DNA from: Spirochaetaceae bacterium
Lineage (GTDB): Bacteria > Spirochaetota > Spirochaetia > Treponematales > Breznakiellaceae
NCBI GenBank assembly: GCA_031284085.1
Contig: JAITAM010000235.1
Span: 1 to 6,138 of the forward strand
Direction of reading: 5' to 3'
DNA: 6,138 nucleotides
Position numbers and translations under genes: made by a program. Shown one piece after another: positions 5,890 through 6,138 of this stretch. The notes under the pieces are model-generated. The model was not told the origin of the DNA and did not search any database. It was given only the letters and a program-made list of their open reading frames with translations. The first letter of the stretch is position 1. The number at the start of each line of letters is the position of its first letter.

Positions 5890-5928
5890 CTTGATACCAG
5901 CGCCGAAGTTTGGGGCAGGCCGTGCCTG
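5890..5928 (+). repeat. Imperfect 39-bp direct repeat, copy B
   Basis: This is the second unit of the duplication inside the 5749-5975 element. It shares CTTGATAC and CAGGCCGTGC with copy A. Downstream it carries about 31 bp more than copy A before the GGTCAGACCT core, including a second CGGAGAGT (5933-5940) like that at 5870-5877. Confidence 0.65.
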
Positions 5929-6025
5929 TCGGCGGAGAGTACCGCATCTCTTGGAAAGTGGGACAGGTCAGACCTAGATATAACTTCGCTGTAATAGCTT
6001 CTGAGTGAGTGTTAGAACGAGCAGC

Positions 6026-6081
6026 GCATGGGCTTGAGTATGTGCCAACCCATGCACTACGGGGTTGCTTTACTCATGCCC
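6026..6081. other. Long imperfect hairpin with alternative pairing
   Basis: The outer stem pairs 6030-6040 with 6071-6081 at 10 of 11 positions. Inside it, GC plus AACCC (6044-6051, one bulged C) pairs with GGGTTGC (6062-6068). Together they form a rod of about 52 nt. A competing 7-bp pair, GCATGGG (6026-6032) with CCCATGC (6049-6055), would disrupt it. It may be a terminator-like or dispersed structured element, or the leader of a gene beyond the edge. No known RNA family is recognised. Confidence 0.45.
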
Positions 6082-6138
6082 ACTTTACTTTTCAGGCCTT
6101 AGCCTTTAGGCTTTCCCTTGATGGCTTCTAAACGACTT

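Larger units (their letters stand above)
5749..5975. repeat. 227-bp element with terminal inverted repeats (MITE-like)
   Basis: The left end begins AGGTCTGACCTG (5749-5760). The right end is its exact inverse complement, CAGGTCAGACCT (5964-5975). Going inward, the two ends still match at about 18 of 22 positions. A third copy of the core, GGTCAGACCT, sits inside at 5843-5852 in the same orientation as the right end. The core itself is an odd palindrome (AGGTC-N-GACCT). The central part contains an imperfect tandem duplication and a hairpin, TCTGC (5858-5862) with GCAGA (5865-5869). It is too short to code for a transposase. I infer a non-autonomous mobile or dispersed intergenic repeat. I see no clear target-site duplication. 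Confidence 0.5.
5711..6138. other. Repeat-rich intergenic stretch without a convincing gene
   Basis: I see no plus- or minus-strand reading frame here with a ribosome binding site and recognisable protein. The stretch holds the 5749-5975 repeat element, the 6026-6081 hairpin, and a short hairpin AGCCT (6101-6105) with AGGCT (6108-6112). Just after purD, GATAGAA (5734-5740) is inverted as TTCTATC (5768-5774). No good intrinsic terminator for purD is apparent: the hairpins close to its stop are weak and lack a U-tract. The next gene presumably starts beyond the right edge. Confidence 0.6.

Noticed and set aside
5609..5947. 112-codon minus-strand reading frame
   Set aside because: It runs antisense into the purD 3' end and across the repeat element. 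The product is low in recognisable structure and rich in Arg, Pro and Cys.
5749..5975. Repeated cores considered as a CRISPR array
   Set aside because: Copies are only 10-12 bp, in mixed orientation and unevenly spaced (about 94 and 122 bp). No regular repeat-spacer pattern is present.
6121..6138. ATG at 6121 as the start of a next gene
   Set aside because: No ribosome binding site precedes it and only six codons are visible.

Overview
The window looks like an ordinary mid-GC bacterial chromosome of a host-associated species. A Treponema-like oral or gut spirochaete is my best guess, held loosely. It rests on the mixed base composition, the N-degron enzyme Aat, and an unsaturated glucuronyl hydrolase of the kind used on host glycosaminoglycans. 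No single sequence here proves the genus.

Layout, left to right. (1) Positions 1-130 are GC-richer and apparently non-coding, with a perfect 8-bp hairpin. (2) Roughly 128-1457 is a markedly AT-rich island with two plus-strand genes, both damaged: a GNAT acetyltransferase that has lost its acetyl-CoA-binding core and carries an in-frame stop, and a nitroreductase-like protein that ends early. Both have credible promoters, and a hairpin closes the island. (3) 1619-2789 holds aat and folK, which overlap by 8 bp, followed by two hairpin structures. (4) 2790-3254 is a long leader or spacer. It has a good promoter and two tiny consecutive ORFs (49 and 30 codons) joined by a TAATG stop-start. (5) 3255-5710 holds a GH88 unsaturated glucuronyl hydrolase and purD, overlapping through GTGA. 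(6) 5711-6138 has no convincing gene. It holds a 227-bp element with inverted ends and an internal imperfect tandem duplication, and then a long imperfect hairpin.

Functionally, aat (N-terminal Leu/Phe tagging for ClpS/ClpAP degradation), folK (folate) and purD (purines) are housekeeping genes. The GH88 enzyme finishes the breakdown of lyase-cut glycosaminoglycan disaccharides in the cytoplasm and is translationally coupled to purD. The clearest non-standard features are the decaying AT-rich island, the coupled small ORFs in the GH88 leader, and the 3'-flank repeat element. I see no complete transposase, integrase, CRISPR array, tRNA or rRNA, and nothing that amounts to a recognisable new multi-gene system.
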